Shown: in pieces, positions 44,351 through 53,166 of the stretch
Numbering within the stretch: the stretch's first letter is position 1
Layout of the letters: the number at the start of each line of letters is the position of its first letter
DNA from: Paramagnetospirillum kuznetsovii
Lineage (GTDB): Bacteria > Pseudomonadota > Alphaproteobacteria > Rhodospirillales > Magnetospirillaceae
Reading direction: 5' to 3'
Assembly: GCF_003284725.1 (NCBI RefSeq)
Contig: NZ_PGTO01000016.1
Location: forward strand, 21,251 to 85,250
Length of the DNA: 64,000 bases
Translations under genes and position numbers: made by a program
The notes under the pieces: generated by a model
Seen by the model: the letters and a program-made list of their open reading frames with translations, nothing else
Databases searched by the model: none
What the model was told of the DNA's origin: nothing

Positions 44351-45166
44351 ATGAAGACGTCGCTGATCGCGCTTGCCGCTTTGTTCGTGGCCCTGGCCGG
44401 CTCGGCCGCCCAGGCCGACCCGCCCTTCGATCCCAAGGATCCGAAGATGGCGCCCTATATCTCGGGCGATAAGCGGTCCGGCTACACCTTCGCCGAGCCC
44501 GAGACCCGCGCCATGCAGGACGACGAGTTCCTCAATCCCGCTTCGCTTTGGGTGGAAAAGGGCGAGGCCCTGTGGACCAAGCCCGACGGCAAGGCCAACC
44601 GTTCCTGCTCGTCCTGCCACGGCAAGGCCGAGGACAACATGAAGGGCGTCGGCTCGGTCTATCCCAAATACGACATCCATGCCGGCACCGTGATCAACCT
44701 GGAACAGCGCATCAATATGTGCCGCGAGAAGCACATGGCGGCGACGCCGTGGAAGTATGAATCCGAGCCGCTGCTGGCCATGACCACCTTCGTCAAGATG
44801 CAGTCGCGCGGCATGCCGGTGCAGGTGCAGATCGACGGCCCCGCCGTGTCCTATTTCGAGAATGGCCGCCGTTTCTACTACGAGCGGCGCGGCATGAACG
44901 ATCTCGCCTGCAAGCATTGCCACGAGGACAACTGGGGCAATCATGTGCGGACCGAATTGCTGTCCCAGGGCATGACCAACGGCTTTCCCACCTATCGCCT
45001 GAAATGGCAGAAGCTTGGCTCGCTGCACCGTCGTTTGGCGGGCTGCAACGAGGAAATCCGCGCCGAGCCCTATCCGCTGGGATCGCGGGAATACGTGGAT
45101 CTGGAACTGTATCTGGCGTGGCGTGCTCAAGGGTTGCAGGTGGAGACGCCTTCGGTCCGCAAATAA
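44351..45166 (+). CDS. soxA: Dihaem cytochrome SoxA
   Basis: A 271-residue periplasmic protein with a Sec signal peptide ending AAQADPP. Two haem motifs are present, CSSCH and CKHCH, so this is the dihaem form; the active-site cysteine ligand is in LAGCNEEIRAEP. With SoxX it forms the enzyme that attaches thiosulfate to SoxY. 13 bases before soxB. Confidence 0.93.
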   Translation: MKTSLIALAALFVALAGSAAQADPPFDPKDPKMAPYISGDKRSGYTFAEPETRAMQDDEFLNPASLWVEKGEALWTKPDGKANRSCSSCHGKAEDNMKGVGSVYPKYDIHAGTVINLEQRINMCREKHMAATPWKYESEPLLAMTTFVKMQSRGMPVQVQIDGPAVSYFENGRRFYYERRGMNDLACKHCHEDNWGNHVRTELLSQGMTNGFPTYRLKWQKLGSLHRRLAGCNEEIRAEPYPLGSREYVDLELYLAWRAQGLQVETPSVRK

Positions 45167-45179
45167 GGAGTCTGAAGAG

Positions 45180-46862
45180 ATGCTGACCCGCCGCGACTTC
45201 CTGCAGGTGGCCGCCGCCGCCGCCGCCATGACCGGGGCGCCTCTCGGTCAGGCCGCCGCCGCCCAGACCATCACCCAGGACTCCCTGCTGCGCTTCAAGC
45301 CGGTAGGGCAGGTGACCCTGCTGGCCTTCACCGATATCCATGCCCAGTTGAAGCCGCTGTATTTCCGCGAGCCCAGCGTCAATCTGGGAGTCGGCGCCGC
45401 CAAGGGGCTGCCGCCGCATCTGACCGGCAAGGACTTCCTCAAGCGGTTCGGCCTCAAGGGCGGCGGGGCGGAGGCCTATGCCCTGACCTCGGAGGACTTC
45501 TCCCAACTGGGCAAGACCTACGGCAAGGTGGGCGGTCTCGACCGCATGGCCACCCTGGTCAAGGCCATCCGCGCCGAGCGGCCGGGCAAGACCCTGCTGA
45601 TCGATTCCGGCGATACCTGGCAGGGCTCCTACACCGCGCTCAAGACCGGCGGCGAGGACATGGTGGACGCCATGAACCTGCTGGGCGTCGAGGCCATGAC
45701 CGCCCATTGGGAATTCACCTATGGCGAGGCCCGGGTCAAGGAACTGGTCGAGAAGCTGAAATTCCCCTTCCTGTGCGGCAATGTGAAGGACAACGAGTGG
45801 GAGGAAGACGCCTTCGCCCATACCGCCGCGTTCGAGCGCGGCGGCGTCAAGATCGCGGTGATCGGGCAGGCCTTCCCCTATACCCCCGTCGCCAATCCCC
45901 GCTGGATGATGCCCAAATGGAGCTTTGGCATCCGCGAGGAGGACATGCAGAAGCGGGTCAACGACGCCCGCGCCAAGGGCGCCGATCTGGTGGTGGTGGC
46001 CAGCCATAACGGCTTTGACGTGGATCGCAAGATGGCGTCCCGCGTCAAGGGCATCGACGTCATGCTGACCGGCCATACCCATGACGCCATTCCCGAATTG
46101 ATCCGGGTCGGCGATACCCTGCTGGTGGCCTCGGGCTCCCACGGCAAGTTCCTTGGCCGCCTCGATCTCGAGGTCAAGGGCAAGAAGGTGACCGCCCATT
46201 CCTTCCGCCTGATCCCGGTGTTCTCCGACGCCATCCGTCCCGATGCCGAGATGGCGGCCCTGATCGAGCGCATCCGCGCCCCCCACGCGGCCGAATTGGG
46301 CCGGGTGGTTGGCCGCACCAAGGGGCTGCTCTACCGCCGGGGCAATTTCAACGGAACCTTCGACGACCTGATCTGCGACGCCCTGCTGTCCGAGCGCGAC
46401 GCCCAGATCGCCCTGTCGCCGGGATTCCGCTGGGGTTCGTCGCTGCTGCCGGGCCAGGACATCACGGTGGAGGACGTCTATAACCAGACGGCCATCACCT
46501 ATCCCAATGCCTACCGGTCCGAGATGACCGGCGCCATGATGAAGGACATCATGGAGGACGTGGCCGACAACCTTTTGCATCCCGATCCCTATTACCAGCA
46601 GGGCGGCGACATGGTCCGGGTCGGCGGCATGAGCTATGCCATCGACCCCGCCAAGCCGGTGGGCGAACGCATCTCCGACATGCGGCTGATCAAGACCGGC
46701 GAAAAGCTGGATGCGGCCAAGAGCTACGTGGTCAGCGGCTGGGCCAGCGTCAATCCCGACACCCAGGGGCCGCCGGTATGGGACGTGGTGATGGGCCATC
46801 TGGCCAAGCATGGTGAGGTCAACCTGCCGGAGAACCGGAGCGTCAAGGTGGTCGGCGGGTGA
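45180..46862 (+). CDS. soxB: Thiosulfohydrolase SoxB
   Basis: A 560-residue metallophosphatase-fold enzyme with a twin-arginine signal (LTRRDFLQVAAAAAA). Metal-site motifs: AFTDIHAQL, LLIDSGDTWQGS, LTGHTHDA and ASGSHGKFLGRL; C-terminal 5'-nucleotidase domain ends with ITYPNAY and YVVSGWASV. It releases sulfate from the SoxY-bound intermediate using a di-manganese centre. The start at 45180 gives the Tat signal. No soxCD follows, so the pathway here is the truncated Sox form. Confidence 0.94.
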   Translation: MLTRRDFLQVAAAAAAMTGAPLGQAAAAQTITQDSLLRFKPVGQVTLLAFTDIHAQLKPLYFREPSVNLGVGAAKGLPPHLTGKDFLKRFGLKGGGAEAYALTSEDFSQLGKTYGKVGGLDRMATLVKAIRAERPGKTLLIDSGDTWQGSYTALKTGGEDMVDAMNLLGVEAMTAHWEFTYGEARVKELVEKLKFPFLCGNVKDNEWEEDAFAHTAAFERGGVKIAVIGQAFPYTPVANPRWMMPKWSFGIREEDMQKRVNDARAKGADLVVVASHNGFDVDRKMASRVKGIDVMLTGHTHDAIPELIRVGDTLLVASGSHGKFLGRLDLEVKGKKVTAHSFRLIPVFSDAIRPDAEMAALIERIRAPHAAELGRVVGRTKGLLYRRGNFNGTFDDLICDALLSERDAQIALSPGFRWGSSLLPGQDITVEDVYNQTAITYPNAYRSEMTGAMMKDIMEDVADNLLHPDPYYQQGGDMVRVGGMSYAIDPAKPVGERISDMRLIKTGEKLDAAKSYVVSGWASVNPDTQGPPVWDVVMGHLAKHGEVNLPENRSVKVVGG

Positions 46863-46910
46863 GGCATGCGCTCGTTCGCCATCAGCCGCAGATGTCCGGT
46901 TTAAGCGGTG

Positions 46911-47124
46911 GATTCACCACCAAGGCACCAAGGACACCAAGGAGCCGACACGGTTTCTTGCTCTCCGTCATGCCCGTGCTTGTCACGGGCATCCACGCCG
47001 ATCAGACGAATTCATTGAGTCATGCGGCGTTCGGGCGGTGCCGCGTGGATACGCGGGACGAGCCCGCGCATGACGAGAACAAGGAAAAATCCTCTTGGTG
47101 TCCTTGGTGCCTTGGTGGTGAATC
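46911..47124. repeat. Large nested palindromic repeat
   Basis: The outer arms are a perfect 31-bp inverted repeat: 46911-46941 (starts GATTCACCACCAAGGCACC) and 47094-47124 (ends GCCTTGGTGGTGAATC), built from CACCAAGG units. Inside lies a second imperfect palindrome, 46966-47075, whose ends are CGTCATGCCCG and CGCATGACG and which contains its own hairpins (for example GCCCGTG...CACGGGC). There is no reading frame of quality. Confidence 0.75.
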
Positions 47125-47250
47125 GTCGGCGCCAACCACCAAGCCGCCCGCCAGGAATTAAACCGGACAGCCGCGGCTCAAGCCCGGCTATGACGGAGAG
47201 TAAGAAACCATGGAATGCTTCGCTCGGGATGACAGCGGAAGAGGGATGAC
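47125..47250. other. Intergenic DNA with a half-copy of the dispersed repeat
   Basis: The stretch 47219-47233 (TTCGCTCGGGATGACA-like) matches the right end of the ~105-bp repeats at 15017 and 25729, but no left end is present. The rest, up to the ccdA ribosome site (GAAGAGGGATG), shows nothing I can assign. Confidence 0.45.
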
Positions 47251-47976
47251 ATGAACCCCTTCGAGATTTCCTACGCCGGGGCGGTGATGGCGGGGGCGCT
47301 CAGCTTCCTCAGCCCCTGCGTGCTGCCGCTGATTCCGGCCTATCTGTGCTTTCTCGGCGGGGTCGGCCTCGACGAGGTCCGCGCCGGGGCGGGGCGGCGG
47401 GTGATTCCGGCCGCCCTGGCCTTCGTGGCCGGATTTTCCACCGTGTTCATCGCCATGGGGGCCACCGCCTCGGCGCTGAATCGCCTGATCACCGACAATA
47501 TGACCTGGCTGTCCATGGTCGCGGGCGTGGTGATCATCATCTTCGGCCTGCACTATATGGGCGCCATCCGGCTGTCCTTCCTGAATTACGACAAGCGGGT
47601 GCAGGTGGAGGCGCGGCCGGCCGGACTGCTCGGCGCCTATGTGCTGGGTCTGGCCTTCGCCTTCGGCTGGACGCCCTGCGTCGGTCCCATCCTGGCCACC
47701 ATCCTGATGATCGCGGCGGGCAAGGATTCGGTGGGCGAGGGGGTGGCGTTGCTGTCGGCCTATGCCGCCGGGCTGGGGGTGCCGTTCCTGCTGGCCGCCT
47801 TGGCGGCGCGGCCGTTCATGGGATTCCTGACCCGGTTCCGCCGTTACATGCGCATGGTGGAAATGGGAATCGGCGGTCTGCTGATCGCCACCGGCGCATT
47901 GATCATGCTGGGCCGCCTCAACGAGGTGGGGCAGTGGCTGATGGAAACCGTCCCGGCGTTTCAGCGGCTGGGCTGA
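47251..47976 (+). CDS. ccdA: CcdA/SoxV-type thiol-disulfide transporter
   Basis: A 241-residue, six-TM protein of the DsbD/CcdA family. The paired redox cysteines are in LSPCVLPLIPAYLC and GWTPCVGPILAT. It carries reducing equivalents from cytosolic thioredoxin to periplasmic thioredoxins. Beside sox genes such a protein (SoxV) feeds SoxW; the next gene, convergent, is SoxW-like and their 3' ends overlap by 16 bases. Confidence 0.88.
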   Translation: MNPFEISYAGAVMAGALSFLSPCVLPLIPAYLCFLGGVGLDEVRAGAGRRVIPAALAFVAGFSTVFIAMGATASALNRLITDNMTWLSMVAGVVIIIFGLHYMGAIRLSFLNYDKRVQVEARPAGLLGAYVLGLAFAFGWTPCVGPILATILMIAAGKDSVGEGVALLSAYAAGLGVPFLLAALAARPFMGFLTRFRRYMRMVEMGIGGLLIATGALIMLGRLNEVGQWLMETVPAFQRLG

Positions 47977-48539
47977 CGCGCCTCCGACTTCTCGATGATA
48001 TAGCGCTGGAAGTCCTGGCCCTTGGCGTAGCGCTTGTCCCAGACATATTCGAACATGCCGAGGAAATGGCCGTTGCGGAAATAGCCGGGCAGGCGGGCGA
48101 CCTCGCCGTCGGCGCCCTTCTTTCCCGCCATCTCGGCCACGCTTTCGGGGAAGTACTGCACGGTGGGGGTGAAGGTGATGCGGTATTTGCGCGCCAGCTC
48201 CTTTTCCGGCAGCACCTGGCCGTCGAAATCGGTAACCTCGCGCGAGCCCCACAGATTCAGTTGCAGAACGACGTAATGGTCCTTGATCCAGGTGCGGAGC
48301 TTGTCGTCGGCGAAGTTGATCACATGCATGTCGGCGCAATAGGGGCAGCCCTTTTGCTCCCAGACGATAGCGAAGCGCTTGCCCGATTTGGTGGCTTCGG
48401 CGAGGTCGTCCTTGAGGTCGAGGAAACTGTTGAGGAACCAGTCCTGCTTATGCAGCCCGTCGTCGCCCATCTTGGTCTCGTGGGCGGTGGCGATGGTGCT
48501 CCAGGCCAAAAGGACGGTCAGGACAAGCAGGCGTTTCAT
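47961..48539 (-). CDS. soxW: SoxW-like periplasmic thioredoxin
   Basis: A 192-residue protein with a signal peptide (LLVLTVLLAWSTIATA) and a thioredoxin fold whose active site is KGCPYCADMH; YRITFTPTVQYFP holds the cis-Pro. It would keep SoxY or cytochrome cysteines reduced, receiving electrons from CcdA. It is convergent with ccdA, so the two are not in one transcript; the SoxW name rests on context and the CPYC motif. Confidence 0.8.
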   Translation of the reverse strand: MKRLLVLTVLLAWSTIATAHETKMGDDGLHKQDWFLNSFLDLKDDLAEATKSGKRFAIVWEQKGCPYCADMHVINFADDKLRTWIKDHYVVLQLNLWGSREVTDFDGQVLPEKELARKYRITFTPTVQYFPESVAEMAGKKGADGEVARLPGYFRNGHFLGMFEYVWDKRYAKGQDFQRYIIEKSEARQPSR

Positions 48540-48660
48540 GGGTCAATCTCCCCGTCGATCAGCAAACAATGATATAACGGCGGCGCCATTATCGCTCGCG
48601 GAATCTTCTGGCTCTGTGGCAGTCTTGTTCCGCCGGTGATCTAGAAATGCTGGAGGACAG

Positions 48661-49179
48661 GTGTCCATCATCCGCAAATTGTCGCTGATCCTGCTGTTCA
48701 TCGTGGTGGCGGGAATATCCACCTGGTTGCGGTTCGGCGATCTGGAGGCGCCCAAGCGCTGGCTGGCCAACCGTCCGGCCCCCAAGGCGGAGGCCCCGGT
48801 CGCCGCCGCTCCCCAGGAAGAGATCCTGGCCTTCCACCAGTCCTTCGCGGGCGTCAATGCGGCATCGCGCGACAGCGTCATGGTGTTGCATTTCCGCCGC
48901 CCCGATTCCTCGGAAGAGACCATGGCCAAGGCGGTGGTCAAGGTGATCGACGGCCAGGGCAATGTGCGCAAGGAGATCAGCGCCTGGGGCGTCTTCCGCC
49001 ATGACACGGCGGTGGGGGCCTCCATCGCCCGCTTCGCGGTCGGCACCTTCCCACCCGGCGAATATCGCGTCTCCGCCGATCTGGGCTCGCGCCAGAGTCT
49101 GGGCGTGCGGCGCGCCGCCATCGAGTTCTCTGCCAGTGACGCCGAGCCGGTCTGGGCCGATCTCAACAAGGTGAAATAG
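48661..49179 (+). CDS. Membrane-anchored protein of unknown function
   Basis: A 172-residue protein starting at GTG behind GGAGGACAG. One N-terminal membrane segment (LSLILLFIVVAGISTWL), a Pro/Ala linker, then a ~115-residue beta-rich periplasmic domain (SVMVLHFRRPDSSEETMAKAVVKVIDGQGNVRKEI; FAVGTFPPGEYRVSADLGSRQSLGVRRA) that looks like an Ig-type or carbohydrate-binding fold. No family recognised. Confidence 0.6.
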   Translation: MSIIRKLSLILLFIVVAGISTWLRFGDLEAPKRWLANRPAPKAEAPVAAAPQEEILAFHQSFAGVNAASRDSVMVLHFRRPDSSEETMAKAVVKVIDGQGNVRKEISAWGVFRHDTAVGASIARFAVGTFPPGEYRVSADLGSRQSLGVRRAAIEFSASDAEPVWADLNKVK

Positions 49180-49194
49180 GCCCGCAAGGCGGGC
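49180..49194 (+). terminator. Hairpin after the unknown membrane protein gene
   Basis: GCCCGC-AAG-GCGGGC directly follows the stop codon; no T-run. Same AAG loop style as the first hairpin after soxY. Confidence 0.4.
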
Positions 49195-49281
49195 GAGACG
49201 CCCGCGCTCCAAACGGCGCGCTATACTCGGAGCGCTGCCGTCCCGGCCGCTTTCTCCATCGGCCGAACAGTGTTATTGTTG

Positions 49282-49827
49282 CTATTCGGCAAGTAGGGCG
49301 GCGATGGATGCATTCGTCTCCGCCCGATCCCATTGCCCGGGGCCGATTATGGTGGTGACGACGCGCCCGGTCTTGTCCACCAGCAAGGAGGTCGGCACCA
49401 CCGGCGGCTGCGGCGTGTCCTCGCTCGCCAGCAATACCGGCAGATTGGTCAGGGCGGCGTTCTTCATATAGCGCTTCACCACGTCGGGGCCGCCGCGGTC
49501 CACCGAAATGGTCAGAACCTTGAATCCACTGGATTTGAAGCGGCGCTGCAAGGCGTCGATCTGGGGCATCTCGGCGACACAGGGGCCGCACCATGTGGCC
49601 CAGAAATGGATCAGCATCGGCTTTCCGCGCAGGTCGGCGAAGGCAACGGAACCTCCATCGCCGTCGATCATGCTGAAGGGGCGAATCGCTGCCCGTTCAC
49701 CTGCGGGAATCGCCGCAACGCCCGGCGGCGGCGGTTGATCCTGGCTTGGCCTGCCGAAAAACAGCCCTAGCAAGCCGAAGGCGACAGCCGCCGCCGACAG
49801 CGTTCCCAACACCCGAACGGCATTCAT
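49282..49827 (-). CDS. TlpA/ResA-like membrane-anchored thioredoxin
   Basis: A 181-residue protein with an N-terminal anchor (VLGTLSAAAVAFGLLGLFFG), then a thioredoxin domain with FWATWCGPCVAEMPQID and the cis-Pro region VVPTSLLVDKTG. It probably reduces periplasmic disulfides, for example in cytochrome c or oxidase assembly. It is co-translated with the DUF2189 gene (4-base overlap) and lies back to back with the oxidase operon. Confidence 0.85.
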   Translation of the reverse strand: MNAVRVLGTLSAAAVAFGLLGLFFGRPSQDQPPPPGVAAIPAGERAAIRPFSMIDGDGGSVAFADLRGKPMLIHFWATWCGPCVAEMPQIDALQRRFKSSGFKVLTISVDRGGPDVVKRYMKNAALTNLPVLLASEDTPQPPVVPTSLLVDKTGRVVTTIIGPGQWDRAETNASIAALLAE

Positions 49828-50591
49828 CCCCGGCTGACGTCGCGATAGGCGTGCCAGCTGGCATGGGCCACCAGCGGCAGCGACACGACGAGCCCCACAA
49901 AGGCGAAGCCCATGCCGAAGAAGGTGATGATGGCGATGGTGGCGCCCCAGCCGATCATGCTGGCCTGATTAAGCCGCACGGCGCGCACCGAGTAGACCAT
50001 GGCGGTGAAGGCGCCGACATCGCGGTCCAGCAGCATGGGCATGGCGAAGACGCTGATGGAGAACGCGATGGCGGCCAGGAGGCCGCCCACCACCATGCCG
50101 ACCACCAGGAAGATCCGCGACCCGCTGCCGAACAGGATATCCATGACGAAGTTCTCCAAGGGCGGCGGGGCGCCTTGAAAGAACATCGCGAAGATCACCA
50201 GGCCCGACAGCAGCCAGGCCATCATGAACAGCACCAGCACCATGCCCAATTGGGCGATCTGGCCGAAACGCGCCAAGACCGACGACACCACCAGGGACAG
50301 CGAGACCGGCTCGCCCATCTCGTTGCGGCGGCTGATCTCGTAGAAGAAGACCGCCGACAGCGGGCCGATCAACACGAAACCGGCGCAGGCCGGCAACAAC
50401 AGCGATCCCAGCCCTTCCCGTTCAAGGCCATAGGCCATGACGAGGCCGATCACGGCGAAGACGGCTCCGAATCCCAGGCTCAAGCCCGGATTTCGCGCCA
50501 TGTCCCGCCATCCGGCGGCGAGCCAGCCCGATGCCTGATCCGAGGTGAGCCGCCGAATGGTCGGCGGGTTCGCTCCGTTTGGCATCGTCAT
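49824..50591 (-). CDS. DUF2189 integral membrane protein
   Basis: A 255-residue protein with about six TM segments of the DUF2189 family (LSLGFGAVFAVIGLVMAYGLE; LLPACAGFVLIGPLSAVFFYEISRRNE; FSISVFAMPMLLDRDVGAFTAMVYSVRAVRLNQ). The ATG at 50591 has GGGAGGAC upstream; the open frame to 50720 lacks a ribosome site. Its operon with a thioredoxin and divergence from cox genes hint at an oxidase assembly role, not proven. Confidence 0.8.
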   Translation of the reverse strand: MTMPNGANPPTIRRLTSDQASGWLAAGWRDMARNPGLSLGFGAVFAVIGLVMAYGLEREGLGSLLLPACAGFVLIGPLSAVFFYEISRRNEMGEPVSLSLVVSSVLARFGQIAQLGMVLVLFMMAWLLSGLVIFAMFFQGAPPPLENFVMDILFGSGSRIFLVVGMVVGGLLAAIAFSISVFAMPMLLDRDVGAFTAMVYSVRAVRLNQASMIGWGATIAIITFFGMGFAFVGLVVSLPLVAHASWHAYRDVSRG

Positions 50592-50723
50592 CGTGTCCTC
50601 CCTTGCAGTTGCTTGCTCATCATGGAGCCGAAGCCGATGAATTTCGCCTGAAATCATCATGCGGCGGCGCAATATAAGAAGTTTACAATATTTAGCGCGT
50701 TTTTTAGAATCATTATTCAATCG

Positions 50724-50737
50724 TTGACTCCTGTCAA
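50724..50737. promoter_or_regulatory. FNR/FixK-type box upstream of the oxidase operon
   Basis: TTGAC-TCCT-GTCAA is a perfect match to TTGAY-N4-RTCAA. Its centre is 66 bases before the coxC ATG; a class II site would start the transcript near 50772 with a short leader holding the GGGGGGA ribosome site, and ATGTAA at 50760-50765 falls at -10. Microaerobic activation of the oxidase by an FNR/FixK-type protein is inferred. It may also control the divergent DUF2189 operon. Confidence 0.7.
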
Positions 50738-50796
50738 TTGAACCCGCAAAAATTTACGAATGTAAAGTCGGTTGCTCGGTCAAGGGGGGAATTCGC

Positions 50797-51567
50797 ATGA
50801 GTGTCCAGGTCTCGCTCACGCAGACGTCGCATGCCCATCACTGGGAAACGTCCGTCGCGCCGTTCGCTGTGGTGGCAGGAATTTTCCTGGCGCTGCCCTT
50901 GGGTTTTTCCGCGTATTTCGTCTACCAGAACACCTTGCTGACCATCGCCTTGCTGGGCATCGGCGTGCCGCTGCTGGTGTTCGGCGTCGCCCGCTGGACG
51001 ACCGAGGGGCTGACCCATGCCCCGCTGGTGCCCGGTCTTTCCCTGATCGCCATGCCGGTCTTCATCGTGTCGGAAGCCTTCATCTTCCTGGCCCTGTTCG
51101 CCACCTACTGGCTGACCCGCCTGACCACCGAGGCTTGGCCGCCAGCGGGGTCTCCCGACATGCCGGTGGGATTGCCGCTGATCATGACCGTCCTGCTGGT
51201 CTCATCCTCGGTGACCATTCATTTCGCCGAGGAGAAGCTGGAGCACGGCGACACCAAGGGCTTCATCAAGCCCTTGGTCCAGACCCTGGTGCTGGGCGGC
51301 CTGTTTCTCGGCTGCACCGTCTATGAGTACAGCCACCTGTTCGCCCATCATTTCACGCCGGGGACCAATTCCTTCGGCATGATCTTCTTCACCGTCACCG
51401 GCTTCCATGCCTCGCACGTCTTCCTGGGGCTGGCGGCCTTCGTGGCGGTGCTGCTGCCAGCGTTGAAGGGACGGACCAGCACCACCTTCCTGAAATGCGT
51501 TTCGATCTACTGGCATTTCGTGGATGTGATCTGGTTCTTTGTCGTCTCGCAGATTTATTTCTGGTAG
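50797..51567 (+). CDS. coxC: Haem-copper oxidase subunit III
   Basis: A 256-residue, seven-TM CoxC/CtaE protein: MPVFIVSEAFIFLALFATYW (conserved Glu), TIHFAEEKLEHGD, FTVTGFHASHVFLGLAAF and the ending YWHFVDVIWFFVVSQIYFW are diagnostic. It stabilises subunit I in the inner membrane. First gene of the cluster III-Sco-II-I, an order seen with A2-type oxidases. Confidence 0.92.
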   Translation: MSVQVSLTQTSHAHHWETSVAPFAVVAGIFLALPLGFSAYFVYQNTLLTIALLGIGVPLLVFGVARWTTEGLTHAPLVPGLSLIAMPVFIVSEAFIFLALFATYWLTRLTTEAWPPAGSPDMPVGLPLIMTVLLVSSSVTIHFAEEKLEHGDTKGFIKPLVQTLVLGGLFLGCTVYEYSHLFAHHFTPGTNSFGMIFFTVTGFHASHVFLGLAAFVAVLLPALKGRTSTTFLKCVSIYWHFVDVIWFFVVSQIYFW

Positions 51568-51599
51568 TCGGCCGCGTGGATACGGGACGGCTTCACCTC

Positions 51600-52460
51600 A
51601 TGCGCAGCCTTGTGCTCGCCAGTCTTTTGGTGGTCCTGGCCACCGCCGAGGCTTGGGCCGAGTATGGGCGGGTGCCGTTCTCCGAGGTGGATACCGGCCT
51701 GTTCCGGGTGGAGGAAGCCAAGTTCCTGGGGGTGAAGCCCGACCCCGCCACGCCGTTGCGCGACGAGACCGGGGCGCCCACCACCCTGGGGGCCTATGGC
51801 GGCGGCAAGCCGGTCATTCTGGTGCTGTCCTATTACAATTGCGACGGCACCTGTTCGGTGGTGAATGCCGATCTGGCCGCCCAGTTGGCCCAGGTCGAGC
51901 AGTGGCGCCTGGGCGCGGATTATTCGGTGCTGACGGTCAGCTTCAATGCCGAGGAAGGCCCGGAAACCCTGGCGAAGTTCCGCAAGACCCTGGATCTGCC
52001 CAAGGGCGCGCCGGAGGGCTGGCGCTTCGCCCTGGCGGGCAATTCCACCGATGCGAGGCGTCTGGCCGATTCGGTGGGGTTCAAGTATTTCTGGTCGGCC
52101 CAGGATCGGGCCTTCCTGCATCCCGGGCTCTATGTCTTCCTGTCGCCCCAGGGGCGGGTGGTGCGCTTTCTCTACAGCACCAATACGGAACCCCGCGACG
52201 TGGAGCTGGCCTTGACCGACGCCCTGGGTGACCAGATCCGTCCGGCCCAGATTCTCAATTTCGCCCTCAGCCTTTGCTACAGCTACAGCTTCAAGGACGG
52301 GCGCTACAAGCTGAACCTTCCCATGTTCTTCGGCTTCGCCTCGCTGGGCGTGGGAGTGATTCTTTTCATCATCTCGGTGGCCGTCTATCGCCGCCGCATC
52401 CATCGTCCGAACGGGCGTCCGAAGGGGGAGGATCTACCATGCCAAGCTTGCGCAGATTAA
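51600..52460 (+). CDS. SCO1/SenC-like copper chaperone for CuA assembly
   Basis: A 286-residue protein with a signal peptide (LVLASLLVVLATAEAWA), a thioredoxin-like domain with the copper motif CDGTC in SYYNCDGTCSV and a His ligand in FLHPGLYVFL, and a C-terminal TM segment (MFFGFASLGVGVILFIISVAVY) followed by a cytosolic basic tail. It inserts copper into subunit II. The C-terminal tail codons overlap coxB by 22 bases. Confidence 0.88.
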   Translation: MRSLVLASLLVVLATAEAWAEYGRVPFSEVDTGLFRVEEAKFLGVKPDPATPLRDETGAPTTLGAYGGGKPVILVLSYYNCDGTCSVVNADLAAQLAQVEQWRLGADYSVLTVSFNAEEGPETLAKFRKTLDLPKGAPEGWRFALAGNSTDARRLADSVGFKYFWSAQDRAFLHPGLYVFLSPQGRVVRFLYSTNTEPRDVELALTDALGDQIRPAQILNFALSLCYSYSFKDGRYKLNLPMFFGFASLGVGVILFIISVAVYRRRIHRPNGRPKGEDLPCQACAD

Positions 52461-53155
52461 TGGCGGTGGCCGTGCCCATGGCCATGGCCGCCGCTCCGGC
52501 CATGGCCAACGGCGGCACGCCGCACAGCCAGTGGGATCATCTGTGGGGCCATGTCCTGCTCGATCTGGTGGTGATCGGGGTGGTGTTCGGCCTCGGCGCC
52601 CTGTGGATGATGTTCCGCTACCGGGCCAAGAGTCCCGACGACGTGGGAACCGGTCCCAAATTGACCAAGGCCCAGGCCATCGGTTGGGCCTTGCTGCCCG
52701 CGGCGATCTTCATGGCCGACGACTTCTTCCTGGCCGCCAAGGGCTGGTCGCTGTTCACGGTCTATCGCAGCGCTCCCGCCGATGCCATGGAGATCAAGGT
52801 CACCGGCTATCAGTGGTACTGGGAATTCGATTACGGCAACGGTGTCGTGACCCAGGAATTGAAGGTTCCGGTGGGCAAGCCGGTGGTGTTGCGCATGACG
52901 TCGCCCGACGTGATCCATTCCTTCGGCCTCGCCGAATATCGGGTCAAGGAAGACCTCATGCCGGGCCGGGTCAGCTGGCTGTGGTTCGTCGCCGACAAGC
53001 CGGGCAAGACCGTGGCCACCTGCACCATGTATTGCGGCTTGGCCCATTCGAAGATGTATTCCGACGTGGTGGCGGTTCCCGCCTCCGAGTTCCACGCCTG
53101 GATGGAATCGAAGGTTCGCCAAGCGCGGGCCACCACCGACAGCAGCAGGGGCTAG
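52439..53155 (+). CDS. coxB: Haem-copper oxidase subunit II (CuA)
   Basis: A 238-residue protein with a signal peptide, two TM segments (HVLLDLVVIGVVFGLGALWMMF; AIGWALLPAAIFMADDFFLAA) and a CuA domain. GYQWYWEFDYGN is the electron-entry motif and CTMYCGLAHSKM supplies the CuA ligands, with an earlier His in VIHSFGL. No C-terminal cytochrome c domain (no CxxCH), unlike many caa3 oxidases. Confidence 0.92.
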   Translation: MPSLRRLMAVAVPMAMAAAPAMANGGTPHSQWDHLWGHVLLDLVVIGVVFGLGALWMMFRYRAKSPDDVGTGPKLTKAQAIGWALLPAAIFMADDFFLAAKGWSLFTVYRSAPADAMEIKVTGYQWYWEFDYGNGVVTQELKVPVGKPVVLRMTSPDVIHSFGLAEYRVKEDLMPGRVSWLWFVADKPGKTVATCTMYCGLAHSKMYSDVVAVPASEFHAWMESKVRQARATTDSSRG

Positions 53156-53166
53156 GGGGATCGACC

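Noticed and set aside
46911..47124. CRISPR-like repeats (CACCAAGG units)
   Set aside because: The units are adjacent and inverted, with no regularly sized unique spacers and no cas genes.
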